A stretch of DNA of 9,679 nt, taken from contig JAESSQ010000250.1 in the NCBI GenBank assembly GCA_016764035.1, forward strand, positions 1-9,679. Reading direction: 5' to 3'. Positions 1 through 6,552 of the stretch are shown here, piece by piece (the stretch's first letter is position 1; the number at the start of each line of letters is the position of its first letter). The notes below the pieces were generated by a model that saw only the letters and a program-made list of their open reading frames with translations, did no database searches and was not told the origin of the DNA. This stretch comes from Gammaproteobacteria bacterium (GTDB lineage: Bacteria > Pseudomonadota > Gammaproteobacteria > SZUA-229). Both the position numbers and the translations under genes were made by a program.

Positions 1-669
1 ATAGACTGGTGTTTAGTCGGTGAGCCTTCGAGCTCGAATATACTCGGTGACGTTATTAAAAATGGACGCCGTGGTTCTATTTCTGGCGACCTAACTATTC
101 ATGGTGTCCAGGGGCATATCGCTTACCCACACCTGGCGCAAAACCCTATTCATCTTTTTGCCGGCGCATTACAGGACTTAACCGATGAAGTTTGGGATAA
201 CGGTAACGATCATTTTCCGCCCACCAGCTTTCAAATCTCAAATATTAACTCAGGCACAGGTGTAGGCAATGTAATACCCGGAGACATGCGTGTTCAGTTT
301 AATCTGCGCTACTCGACGGAAACAACAGAACAGTTAATAAGAGAACGTGTTGAGACTATTCTTGATAACCACACGTTAAACTACACACTTAACTGGTCGC
401 TTTCAGGGTTGCCATTCTTAACGCCCGATGGCCATCTGGTCGAAGCCACACAAAAAGCAATTAAAACCATCTGCAACATAGAGACTGAATTATCGACGGC
501 TGGAGGCACCTCCGATGGACGCTATATTGCACCTACAGGCGCCCAGGTAGTAGAACTTGGTCCCATCAATGAAAGCATTCACAAAATTGATGAAAACATT
601 AACATCGTCCAACTTGAACAACTAACCAAAGTGTACACCGAGATATTAAATAATTTATTTAGCAAATAA
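1..669 (+). CDS. dapE: Succinyl-diaminopimelate desuccinylase, C-terminal 222 residues (5' end outside window)
   Basis: DapE is a cytoplasmic di-zinc hydrolase that removes succinate from N-succinyl-LL-2,6-diaminopimelate, giving the precursor of meso-DAP and lysine. The reading frame is open from base 1 to the TAA at 667-669, so about 60% of a normal ~375-residue protein is present. Numbering from the first base, VGEPS at residues 6-10 carries the metal-ligand Glu. QGHIAYPH around 37-44 is the dimerisation (lid) domain motif with the conserved catalytic-site His. GVGNVIPGD follows at about 86-94. GGTSDGRYIAP near 168-178 and GPxNxxIH near 187-194, with the C-terminal metal-ligand His, close the catalytic domain. 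All these DapE signatures look intact. The first metal ligands and the start codon lie upstream of the window. No strong terminator is visible in the 139 bases after the stop. ArgE and CPG2-type peptidases are relatives, but the motif set favours DapE. Confidence 0.95.
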   Translation: MDWCLVGEPSSSNILGDVIKNGRRGSISGDLTIHGVQGHIAYPHLAQNPIHLFAGALQDLTDEVWDNGNDHFPPTSFQISNINSGTGVGNVIPGDMRVQFNLRYSTETTEQLIRERVETILDNHTLNYTLNWSLSGLPFLTPDGHLVEATQKAIKTICNIETELSTAGGTSDGRYIAPTGAQVVELGPINESIHKIDENINIVQLEQLTKVYTEILNNLFSK

Positions 670-808
670 TTTAATATAACAAGCAATAACGATGCGTCTG
701 GCATTTACAAAAACAGAAGCTAAAATGAAGTTAACCATGTAATAATTCGAGAGTACGTTATCGATTGATACCATATTCTATAAATGTTTTCACAAAGGAG
801 TCGTCGCC

Positions 809-1192
809 ATGAACCTGGAAAAAGTCATATTCAGCTTTTTCATGATACTCGCCCTCACTCTTAATTTTGGTTTTTTTTACGGCGAAATTGACGACCCAAT
901 ACACCACAATGTTTACGAATTATTTGCCGTAATCGTGGTCAACCTTATCGCTACTTTAATGAAATTTGGCGACAAATCTCATATGGGAGCAATGCTACTC
1001 GCGACCAGCCTGGTCGCCATGGTGCAATTAATCGCAGGTTCCATTGTCTGGATATTTGCTGTTCACATCCACCAAACCGGTCTTACGCCAAGTACTGTTT
1101 CAACCATCGTGGCATTAAGTGGTGGCGCAATGTTAGCCAACATTATTTCCGTTATTTTGCTCATGATAGAAGCCTCTATGTTTAGACGATAA
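809..1192 (+). CDS. Small four-helix inner-membrane protein, DUF6394-like
   Basis: This 127-residue protein is very hydrophobic. It has four likely membrane helices at about residues 5-24, 35-53, 60-88 and 98-122, with short loops. The loop between helices 1 and 2 is acidic with histidines (GEIDDPIHHN), and the end is basic (FRR). No catalytic motif is visible. It resembles the uncharacterised DUF6394 family as I recall it; this was not checked by search. The start is well supported: AAAGGAG at 794-800 lies eight bases before the ATG. A TATAAA at 779-784 could be a -10 box, but no good -35 precedes it. The potassium channel gene begins 43 bases after the stop on the same strand with no terminator between, so the two are probably cotranscribed. 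Inference only: it may be an accessory subunit or regulator of that channel. Confidence 0.8.
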   Translation: MNLEKVIFSFFMILALTLNFGFFYGEIDDPIHHNVYELFAVIVVNLIATLMKFGDKSHMGAMLLATSLVAMVQLIAGSIVWIFAVHIHQTGLTPSTVSTIVALSGGAMLANIISVILLMIEASMFRR

Positions 1193-1235
1193 CGTATCGA
1201 TAAAACACCAATTAATCTAATCATGAATAACGCCA

Positions 1236-3035
1236 ATGAATGAAGCCACCTCATTAGTTTTACGGCGTATGCGTACGCCTTTCACCTTAATCATATTGGT
1301 GTACAGCATCGCCATTTTAGGATTGACATTAATCCCAGGTATCGATGATAAAGGCAATACCTGGTACATGAGCATTTACCATGCTTTTTACTTTGTCAGT
1401 TATACCGCGACTACCATCGGATTTGGCGAGATCCCCTACCCCCTCAGTGACGCACAACGCCTTTGGGTAATCATCATTATCTATATAACAGTAATCTCAT
1501 GGTTTTATGCACTCGGTACGGTTATATCTCTTATTCAAAATAAAAAATTTCAAGCGGCAATAGAGGCATCGGCTTTTCAACGAGACATTAAAAACATTTA
1601 CCGACCCTATTACGTTGTTTGCGGTTTTGGTGAGACCGGCAAAGCTGTTATTAATGCTCTGCTGGAGGAACACTTTAGCGCTGTGGTCATCGAGCGAAAA
1701 ACTGACCTCAGCGAGCAAGGATTGAATGATACCCTCGAACATGTACCTAGCTTAACTGCTGATGCCTCGGACCCAGCTTCATTAGAAGTTGCGGGTGTAC
1801 ACCTGGACAAATGCCATGGCGTCATCGCCGTAACATCAAAGGACGAAACTAATCTGAAAATAGCTATCAGCAGTAAGTTATTACATCCCGACGTAATGGT
1901 TATTTGTCGATCAGAATATAAAGAGCACGAAGAAAACATGCTTTCATTCGGTTCGGATCATATTGTAAACCCCTATGAAAGTTTTTCTAAAATCTTTAGT
2001 ATGGTTTTACACTCACCATCCATGTACCTGATTTTTGAATGGTTAACTGGCGCTCCAGATAAACCATTAAGCCCTCCCATAAATATAAGAAAAGGTCACT
2101 GGATTCTTTCAGGTTATGGCCGCTTCGGCAAACAACTTCATAAAGAGCTACTTAAACAAAACATACAGACAGTGATAATTGACCCCAGCGATGAAACAAA
2201 AAAGTCTTTCCATAAAAACAACCATACGAATGAAAAATTTATCATCGGTATCGGTACCGACGCTGCGACGCTGACACAAGCAGGTATTGATACGGCTGCA
2301 GGCATTATTGCCGGCACTGACAATGACTCAAACAATCTATCGATAATCATGACAGCCCGACAACTAAACAAAGATATTTTTGTTGTCGGACGGCAAAACC
2401 AAATGACAAACAAAATATTATATGAAAAAATTAATGAGCATTACCTCACTTCCAATAAGAAAAACAAAAACGAACTCGTACCTATCGCTCATCTGGTTAT
2501 GCAGCCTAGCGAAGTCATCGCCAGAAAAATTCGCGCCATATTAATCGCGCCATTATTAATCGACTTTATCCAACTGGCTCAACATAAAACGCCAGAATGG
2601 GCCAATATTACCATTAGTCGTTTGAGTGCTGTCATTGACAACAATAACCCCTATGTGTGGACAGAAACAATAAACAAAGAAACCACGCCAGCTATCGCAC
2701 AGGCGCTAGGCTATGGTCGACGAATCGAATTAAAACACATCACTCAAAATCCAGTAACGCATAATAAAAAGTTTGAATGCATTACTTTATTGTTAAAACG
2801 TGGCGATGACTTTATTCTTTTACCAGAAGATAAAACAGAATTAAAAGCCTTTGATCAAATACTCTTTTGTGGACTACGCCAGTTTAAACACGCAATGTTA
2901 CCCACGTTGACTGACATCACTATCCTCAATTTTGTCATGACATCTACAAACGAACCACAATCTTATATCTGGAAAAAGTTAACACATGCCTTACAAAAAC
3001 AAGACCGTCGAGCTGTCAGCCGCAGCATAAGGTAA
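1236..3035 (+). CDS. Two-helix potassium channel with tandem RCK (TrkA-N) domains
   Basis: This 599-residue inner-membrane protein is built like prokaryotic RCK-gated potassium channels. TM1 is at about residues 15-35. The pore helix and selectivity filter TTIGFGE are at 59-65, and TM2 is at 75-100. RCK1 starts near 125 with the dinucleotide motif GFGETG (130-135) and an acidic residue ending the next strand (VVIER). RCK2 starts near 287 with GYGRFG (293-298) and VIIDP. Both therefore look able to bind NAD(H)-type ligands. The last ~150 residues contain a segment (RGDDFILLPEDKTEL then ILFCG) resembling an RCK/TrkA C-terminal lobe. Two RCK domains on one chain would give an eight-domain gating ring per tetramer, as in GsuK or BK channels. 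The filter is GFG followed by Glu, where GYG-Asp is usual. No Shine-Dalgarno is seen before the ATG. Translation may depend on the upstream membrane-protein gene. A KefC-type antiporter is excluded because there is only one TM pair around a P-loop. Confidence 0.92.
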   Translation: MNEATSLVLRRMRTPFTLIILVYSIAILGLTLIPGIDDKGNTWYMSIYHAFYFVSYTATTIGFGEIPYPLSDAQRLWVIIIIYITVISWFYALGTVISLIQNKKFQAAIEASAFQRDIKNIYRPYYVVCGFGETGKAVINALLEEHFSAVVIERKTDLSEQGLNDTLEHVPSLTADASDPASLEVAGVHLDKCHGVIAVTSKDETNLKIAISSKLLHPDVMVICRSEYKEHEENMLSFGSDHIVNPYESFSKIFSMVLHSPSMYLIFEWLTGAPDKPLSPPINIRKGHWILSGYGRFGKQLHKELLKQNIQTVIIDPSDETKKSFHKNNHTNEKFIIGIGTDAATLTQAGIDTAAGIIAGTDNDSNNLSIIMTARQLNKDIFVVGRQNQMTNKILYEKINEHYLTSNKKNKNELVPIAHLVMQPSEVIARKIRAILIAPLLIDFIQLAQHKTPEWANITISRLSAVIDNNNPYVWTETINKETTPAIAQALGYGRRIELKHITQNPVTHNKKFECITLLLKRGDDFILLPEDKTELKAFDQILFCGLRQFKHAMLPTLTDITILNFVMTSTNEPQSYIWKKLTHALQKQDRRAVSRSIR

Positions 3036-3057
3036 ACACAAGTACTTAGAGTATTCC

Positions 3058-3066
3058 TGTTATAAT
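3058..3066 (+). promoter_or_regulatory. Extended -10 promoter of tRNA-Arg
   Basis: TGTTATAAT matches the sigma-70 extended -10 element (TG, one base, TATAAT) exactly. It ends 14 bases before the mature tRNA 5' end. No convincing -35 hexamer is present at the right distance, which fits extended -10 promoters. The bases just after it (TCGCCGC) are GC-rich, as in the discriminators of stable-RNA promoters under stringent control. That regulatory reading is inference. Confidence 0.75.
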
Positions 3067-3080
3067 TCGCCGCAACAATT

Positions 3081-3157
3081 GTCTCGATAGCTCAGCCGGA
3101 TAGAGCGGCCCCCTCCTAAGGGGCAGGCCGGGGGTTCGACTCCCTCTCGGGACACCA
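3081..3157 (+). tRNA. tRNA-Arg, anticodon CCU
   Basis: The 77-base sequence folds as a complete cloverleaf with an encoded CCA end. The acceptor stem is GTCTCGA with TCGGGAC (one G-U pair). The D stem is GCTC with GAGC. The anticodon stem is GCCCC with GGGGC around the loop CTCCTAA, which puts CCT at positions 34-36. The T stem is GGGGG with CCCTC around TTCGACT. The CCU anticodon reads the rare arginine codon AGG. It lies 45 bases after the channel gene and 28 bases before ppiB, with no terminator before ppiB, so the tRNA and the ppiB-lpxH message are probably made as one precursor. Confidence 0.97.
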
Positions 3158-3185
3158 TAAGACTTTAATTACTCAGGAAATCACT

Positions 3186-3683
3186 ATGACAACAGTTACA
3201 TTTGACACATCACACGGCAATTTCGTTATCGAATTAAACGACGAGAAAGCGCCAGAAACCGTAAAAAACTTTTTAGACTATGTTAATGATGGCTTTTTCG
3301 ATGGCACAATTTTTCATCGCGTTATCCCAAATTTCATGATTCAGGGTGGCGGCTTTTTGCCAGGAATGGTACAAAAAGATTGTAATAGTCCAGTTAACAA
3401 TGAAGCCGACAATGGCTTAAAAAATGATCGTGGCACGATTGCTATGGCCAGAACCAGCGACCCTCATTCGGCAACCGCTCAGTTTTTTGTTAACCATAAA
3501 GATAATGACTTCTTAAACTACACATCACAAACTGACCAGGGTTGGGGATACTGTGTTTTTGGTAAAGTAAGCGATGGCATGGATACGCTAGACGCTATTG
3601 CTAATGTCAGTACAAGCAGTGAGGGTGGTCATGGCGACGTGCCTGTTGAAACCATCACAATTAATAAAGCAACAGCTGCTTAA
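3186..3683 (+). CDS. ppiB: Peptidyl-prolyl cis-trans isomerase B (cytoplasmic cyclophilin)
   Basis: PpiB catalyses cis-trans isomerisation of Xaa-Pro bonds during protein folding. The 165-residue length equals the usual ~164, and there is no signal peptide, so this is the cytoplasmic form. The cyclophilin active site is visible: FHRVIPNFMIQGGGF at residues 43-57 gives the catalytic Arg45 and the pocket residues Phe50, Met51 and Gln53. GTIAMART (83-90), SATAQFFVN (95-103) and GWGYCVFGKV (119-128) follow in normal order. The start is supported by CAGGAA about six bases before the ATG. lpxH follows after nine bases, the standard gammaproteobacterial pairing. Transcription most likely comes from the tRNA-Arg promoter. 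Confidence 0.97.
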   Translation: MTTVTFDTSHGNFVIELNDEKAPETVKNFLDYVNDGFFDGTIFHRVIPNFMIQGGGFLPGMVQKDCNSPVNNEADNGLKNDRGTIAMARTSDPHSATAQFFVNHKDNDFLNYTSQTDQGWGYCVFGKVSDGMDTLDAIANVSTSSEGGHGDVPVETITINKATAA

Positions 3684-3692
3684 TTAGAACCA

Positions 3693-4421
3693 ATGAAAGA
3701 TATTGTTATTATTTCAGATTTACATTTAATGCCAGAACGGCCTGAAACTATCGCATTATTTTTGCGTTTTGCAGAAGATATCGCTGCTAAAGCTGACACT
3801 TTATATATTCTTGGAGACTTCCTGGAAGTCTGGTGGGGGGACGATGACCCTGCCACCGGCTATCAGGTAGTATTCAACAGGTTAACTAAACTGGTAACTG
3901 AAAATAATACTGACATATTTTTCATGCATGGCAACCGTGATTTTATGATCGGTAATGCGTTAGCTAAACAATGTCATTTTAAAATTATTGAGGACCCGCA
4001 CAAAATAAGTTATAAGGGGCAGGATATTTTATTGATGCATGGTGATACCTTGTGTACTGATGATATTGAATATCAACAATTTCGAAAGATGGTTAGAAAC
4101 CCTGAATGGCAACAACAATTCTTAGATAAATCCCTTGATGAACGCTTTCAAATTGCAAAAAGTGTAAGGGAAAAGAGTCAACAATCAACGTCTGAAAAAA
4201 ATGAATACATCATGGATGTTAACCAGGCTGAAACCGATAAAGTTTTTATAGATAACCATATAAAACTGATGATTCATGGCCACACACATCGCCCTGCAAT
4301 TCACCATAAAAATATTAACGGCCATGAAACCACCAGAATTGTGTTAGGTGACTGGCACAGTACCGGTAGCTATCTTCATCTGAATGCGTCTTCTGATTTA
4401 CAACTGCAAACTTATCAATGA
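3693..4421 (+). CDS. lpxH: UDP-2,3-diacylglucosamine diphosphatase
   Basis: LpxH is a Mn-dependent peripheral membrane enzyme that cleaves UDP-2,3-diacylglucosamine to lipid X and UMP in the Raetz lipid A pathway. The protein has 242 residues, close to the usual ~240. The calcineurin-like metal site is complete: SDLHL gives Asp9 and His11, GDFLEVWWGDD gives Asp42, HGNRD gives Asn81, MHGDTLCTDD gives His116, and HGHTHRP gives His195 and His197. The family motif MDVNQ is at 174-178. There is no clear Shine-Dalgarno in the nine bases separating it from ppiB, which suggests translational coupling. It is the last gene of the plus-strand block and faces the DUF455 gene tail to tail. Confidence 0.97.
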   Translation: MKDIVIISDLHLMPERPETIALFLRFAEDIAAKADTLYILGDFLEVWWGDDDPATGYQVVFNRLTKLVTENNTDIFFMHGNRDFMIGNALAKQCHFKIIEDPHKISYKGQDILLMHGDTLCTDDIEYQQFRKMVRNPEWQQQFLDKSLDERFQIAKSVREKSQQSTSEKNEYIMDVNQAETDKVFIDNHIKLMIHGHTHRPAIHHKNINGHETTRIVLGDWHSTGSYLHLNASSDLQLQTYQ

Positions 4422-4507
4422 TATAAATCGTGTATAACACGAACCTGTATAACTTCAGATTAATGCGCAAGGTACTCTTTAACCACGAGTATTTCACAAC
4501 AACATAC

Positions 4508-4542
4508 ATTGAAAAATAACAATAACGCGCGGCGTTTTCAAT
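4508..4542. terminator. Nested inverted repeats in the convergent gap, possible bidirectional terminator
   Basis: The 206-base gap between lpxH and the convergent DUF455 gene has no ORF I can support. Within it, ATTGAAAA (4508-4515) is exactly complementary to TTTTCAAT (4535-4542). Inside sits a compact hairpin, AACGC-GCG-GCGTT (4524-4536). Both strands read into T-rich sequence after the inner stem: TTCAATTT on plus, and ATTGTTATTTTT on minus. The stem is only five base pairs, so the terminator call is tentative. A second small hairpin lies at 4428-4442 (TCGTGT-ATA-ACACGA) without a T run. Confidence 0.35.
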
Positions 4543-4627
4543 TTAGAAACATCGACTAATACCCTATTGAATCAGTGACACAAATTATTTTAATAAAGAC
4601 GTAACTTAAATTTCATCCTCAACAGGA

Positions 4628-5437
4628 TTAACTAAAACGACTCAGCAGACCTTCTAATTCCTCTTTACTAAAGCCTGCTTCGATACGAGCTTCAATTTCA
4701 AAAGGACCAAACTTGGCACCTTGCATATGTTTCTCGATCAAGCCAAGAAATGTTTGCTGCGGTTCCAAGTTTCTCAATTTACACAAATGTTTATACCAAT
4801 ACGTACCTATTTTTACGTGACCAATTTCGTCATCAAATATTTTCTTTAATATAGCGACTAATTGCATATCGCCTGTAGACTGTAGTTTTTCAATCATACG
4901 CGGCGTAACGTCAAGCCCCCTCGCCTCAAGCACCCTGGGTACTAATGCCATTCTAACGAGAACATCAAAATCTGTTTTAACAGCCATCTCCCATAAGCCG
5001 TTATGCGCATTCAAATCACCATAACGCATTCCATTTTCATCAAGATAATCAGAAAGCATAGTAAAGTGGTGAGCTTCTTCTGCTGCCACTAAACACCAAT
5101 CAGTATAATATTGCTCAGGCATTTTCTGAAAACGGTACAAAGCATCCAGCGCAAGGTTAATCGCATTAAATTCGATATGAGCGATAGCATGAACCAGGGT
5201 TAACCGCCCTTTTAAGCTAGCAAGTTTTCGTCGGGATACTTCTTTAGGGTTAACCAGCTCAGGTTTTTCTGGTCGCCCAGGTACTGGTAATGATTGTATG
5301 TCTGAAAGTGGCTGTAGCAATAATTCCTGATTCAGCCATTGTTTTTGTAACGACAAGGTCGCATTAACTTTTTGTTGTGGATTTTTTATTAATAAACAAT
5401 GGAGTGATTGCTCAAATAAATTATACTTTTCGTTCAT
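4628..5437 (-). CDS. DUF455 ferritin-like protein, putative di-metal carboxylate protein
   Basis: This 269-residue soluble protein matches the DUF455 (ferritin-like superfamily) pattern. The body is a predicted helical bundle carrying a repeated metal-ligand set: Glu89 in HAIAHIEF, Glu121-x-x-His124 in AAEEAHHF, Glu171 in EARGLD, and Glu204-x-x-His207 in DDEIGHV. The E, ExxH, E, ExxH layout is that of ferritin-like di-iron proteins such as the tRNA hydroxylase MiaE. The substrate of DUF455 proteins is not known to me and none is assigned. No signal peptide or membrane helix is seen. The start has only a poor ribosome site (AAGG two to three bases from the ATG). The gene lies 67 bases downstream of the ComEA-like gene, with a terminator between them, so it may have its own promoter or depend on read-through. 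Identification rests on motif recognition. Confidence 0.85.
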   Translation of the reverse strand: MNEKYNLFEQSLHCLLIKNPQQKVNATLSLQKQWLNQELLLQPLSDIQSLPVPGRPEKPELVNPKEVSRRKLASLKGRLTLVHAIAHIEFNAINLALDALYRFQKMPEQYYTDWCLVAAEEAHHFTMLSDYLDENGMRYGDLNAHNGLWEMAVKTDFDVLVRMALVPRVLEARGLDVTPRMIEKLQSTGDMQLVAILKKIFDDEIGHVKIGTYWYKHLCKLRNLEPQQTFLGLIEKHMQGAKFGPFEIEARIEAGFSKEELEGLLSRFS

Positions 5438-5455
5438 ACCTTATATTTTAGCAAT

Positions 5456-5483
5456 AAAAAAGACCTGATAATCAGGCCTTTTT
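5456..5483 (-). terminator. Rho-independent terminator after the ComEA-like gene
   Basis: On the minus strand GGCCTGA-TTA-TCAGGTC forms a seven-pair stem with a three-base loop, followed directly by TTTTTT. The second pair is G-U on the minus-strand RNA but an A-C mismatch on the plus strand, so the structure is built for minus-strand transcripts. It starts about 20 bases after the stop of the helix-hairpin-helix gene and ends about 20 bases before the DUF455 start codon. Confidence 0.85.
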
Positions 5484-5504
5484 ATTTGCTTTGTAAAAAG
5501 ACAA

Positions 5505-5774
5505 TTACAATGTAATTTTATCTTTATTTTTTTCGACTGTTTTTAAGCCAATACCATCTACGTTTTCCAAATCTTGTATAGATTTAAACTTTCCGTGGCT
5601 AGTTCGATAATTTATAATCGCTTGAGCTTTACTGTCACCAACACCTGTCATTGTTGACGCTATCAGTTCAGCACTGGCTGTATTAATATTTATCTTTGCT
5701 GCTATTGCCGATGTTGAAATAGATGTTGCTAAGAATAAAACTGAAACTAAAAAAAGACTGTGAAGTAATTTCAT
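5505..5774 (-). CDS. Secreted helix-hairpin-helix protein, ComEA family
   Basis: An 89-residue precursor with a Sec signal peptide (MKLLHSLFLVSVLFLATS...) and a likely cleavage after AIA at residue 25. This leaves a ~64-residue periplasmic domain made almost wholly of the ComEA-type double helix-hairpin-helix. It opens with ININTASAELI (28-38). The two hairpins are TGVGDSKAQAI and DGIGLKTVEK, with a GKFKSIQDL link. ComEA proteins bind double-stranded DNA without sequence preference and pull it through the outer membrane during natural transformation. Short soluble versions are common in gammaproteobacteria, and many have no tested role. The start is placed at the second in-frame ATG: GGGAGG at 5781-5786 is six bases upstream of it but touches the first ATG (5778-5780). 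The gene is 70 bases downstream of pyrF on the same strand. No other competence gene is in the window. Confidence 0.9.
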   Translation of the reverse strand: MKLLHSLFLVSVLFLATSISTSAIAAKININTASAELIASTMTGVGDSKAQAIINYRTSHGKFKSIQDLENVDGIGLKTVEKNKDKITL

Positions 5775-5780
5775 ATGCAT

Positions 5781-5786
5781 CCTCCC
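5781..5786 (-). promoter_or_regulatory. Ribosome binding site that fixes the ComEA-like start
   Basis: GGGAGG on the minus strand is a strong Shine-Dalgarno sequence. Two in-frame ATGs follow it: one with no spacing at 5780 and one with six bases of spacing at 5774. Only the second is well placed for initiation, so the protein most likely starts MKLLHSL. Confidence 0.75.
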
Positions 5787-5844
5787 TGGATATTCATTTT
5801 TTTATTTGAGTGTTTAGATTAATACCGTTTTAACAATTAAAAAA

Positions 5845-6552
5845 TCAGCGCAATATGTTATTTATTGTACGTAAAACCTTACATGGGTCTTCCGCCTGGG
5901 TAATCGGTCGGCCAATGACTAAATATGAAGCTCCGTCTTTCATTGCTTGCTCGGGTGTCACCACTCGACACTGATCATCTTGTTTTACTACTGAAACCTT
6001 TTTATCGACAAGACGAATACCAGGCGTAACCAGTAAAAAGTCTTCATTCATAACTTGCCGTAACATCGGCGCTTCGCGTGCAGAACACACGACACCATTC
6101 ATTCCTGCATTCTGGCTCATCAACGTTAACCTGGAGACCATATCCTGTGGTGTAGCGTTAAAACCTAGAGCATCAAGTTCAAGCTGACCGCTACTGGTTA
6201 GCCAGGTAACAGCAATTAATAATGGTGCATCCGTACCGGATACAGCTTCTCTGGCTGCGCTCATCATCTTTTCACCACCTAATGCATGAACGTTTAACAT
6301 CCAAACACCAAGATCCGCCGCAACCGCGCAAGCCTGAGCAACGGTATTTGGGATGTCGTGATATTTAAGATCTAAAAAGACATCAAAGTTTTTATCGACT
6401 AATGTCTTAACCAGTGACGGACCACAGCGGGTGAAGAGCTCTTTCCCCACTTTTAAACGACACATGGATGCGTCTAGCCGATCGACCAAAGCAAGTGTTT
6501 CTCGCTCAGAGGAAAAGTCTAACGCAACAATTACAGGTGATGTTTTACTCAT
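5845..6552 (-). CDS. pyrF: Orotidine 5'-phosphate decarboxylase
   Basis: PyrF converts OMP to UMP, the last step of de novo pyrimidine synthesis, in the cytoplasm. It has 235 residues, as expected for the bacterial group I enzyme. VALDF (9-13) holds the first phosphoribosyl-binding Asp, and LKVGKELF (33-40) holds the conserved Lys34. The catalytic tetrad region DLKYHDIPNT (61-70) gives Asp61, Lys63 and Asp66. VTPGIR and VIGRPIT near the C-terminus form the phosphate-binding loops. No key residue is missing. The start codon overlaps the lapB stop as TAATG, which indicates translational coupling. The lapB-pyrF order matches E. coli. Confidence 0.98.
   Translation of the reverse strand: MSKTSPVIVALDFSSERETLALVDRLDASMCRLKVGKELFTRCGPSLVKTLVDKNFDVFLDLKYHDIPNTVAQACAVAADLGVWMLNVHALGGEKMMSAAREAVSGTDAPLLIAVTWLTSSGQLELDALGFNATPQDMVSRLTLMSQNAGMNGVVCSAREAPMLRQVMNEDFLLVTPGIRLVDKKVSVVKQDDQCRVVTPEQAMKDGASYLVIGRPITQAEDPCKVLRTINNILR

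Noticed and set aside
758..770. Minus-strand TATCAATCGATAA, one mismatch from the IHF consensus, upstream of the small membrane-protein gene.
   Set aside because: A degenerate 13-base consensus with one mismatch is expected often in AT-rich DNA; no flanking A-tract or other support.
1187..1199. Inverted repeat CGATA-ACG-TATCG across the stop codon of the small membrane-protein gene, considered as a terminator.
   Set aside because: Only five pairs, AT-rich, and no T run follows; it would not stop transcription before the channel gene.
1223..1243. A six-codon upstream frame (ATG at 1223, TGA ending 1243) overlapping the channel start codon, possibly a translational control leader.
   Set aside because: It has no ribosome site of its own and is short enough to be chance; nothing shows it is translated.
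3081..3157. tRNA-Arg considered as an integration site for a mobile element.
   Set aside because: No integrase, no repeated copy of the tRNA 3' end and no foreign genes nearby; both flanks look like chromosomal backbone.
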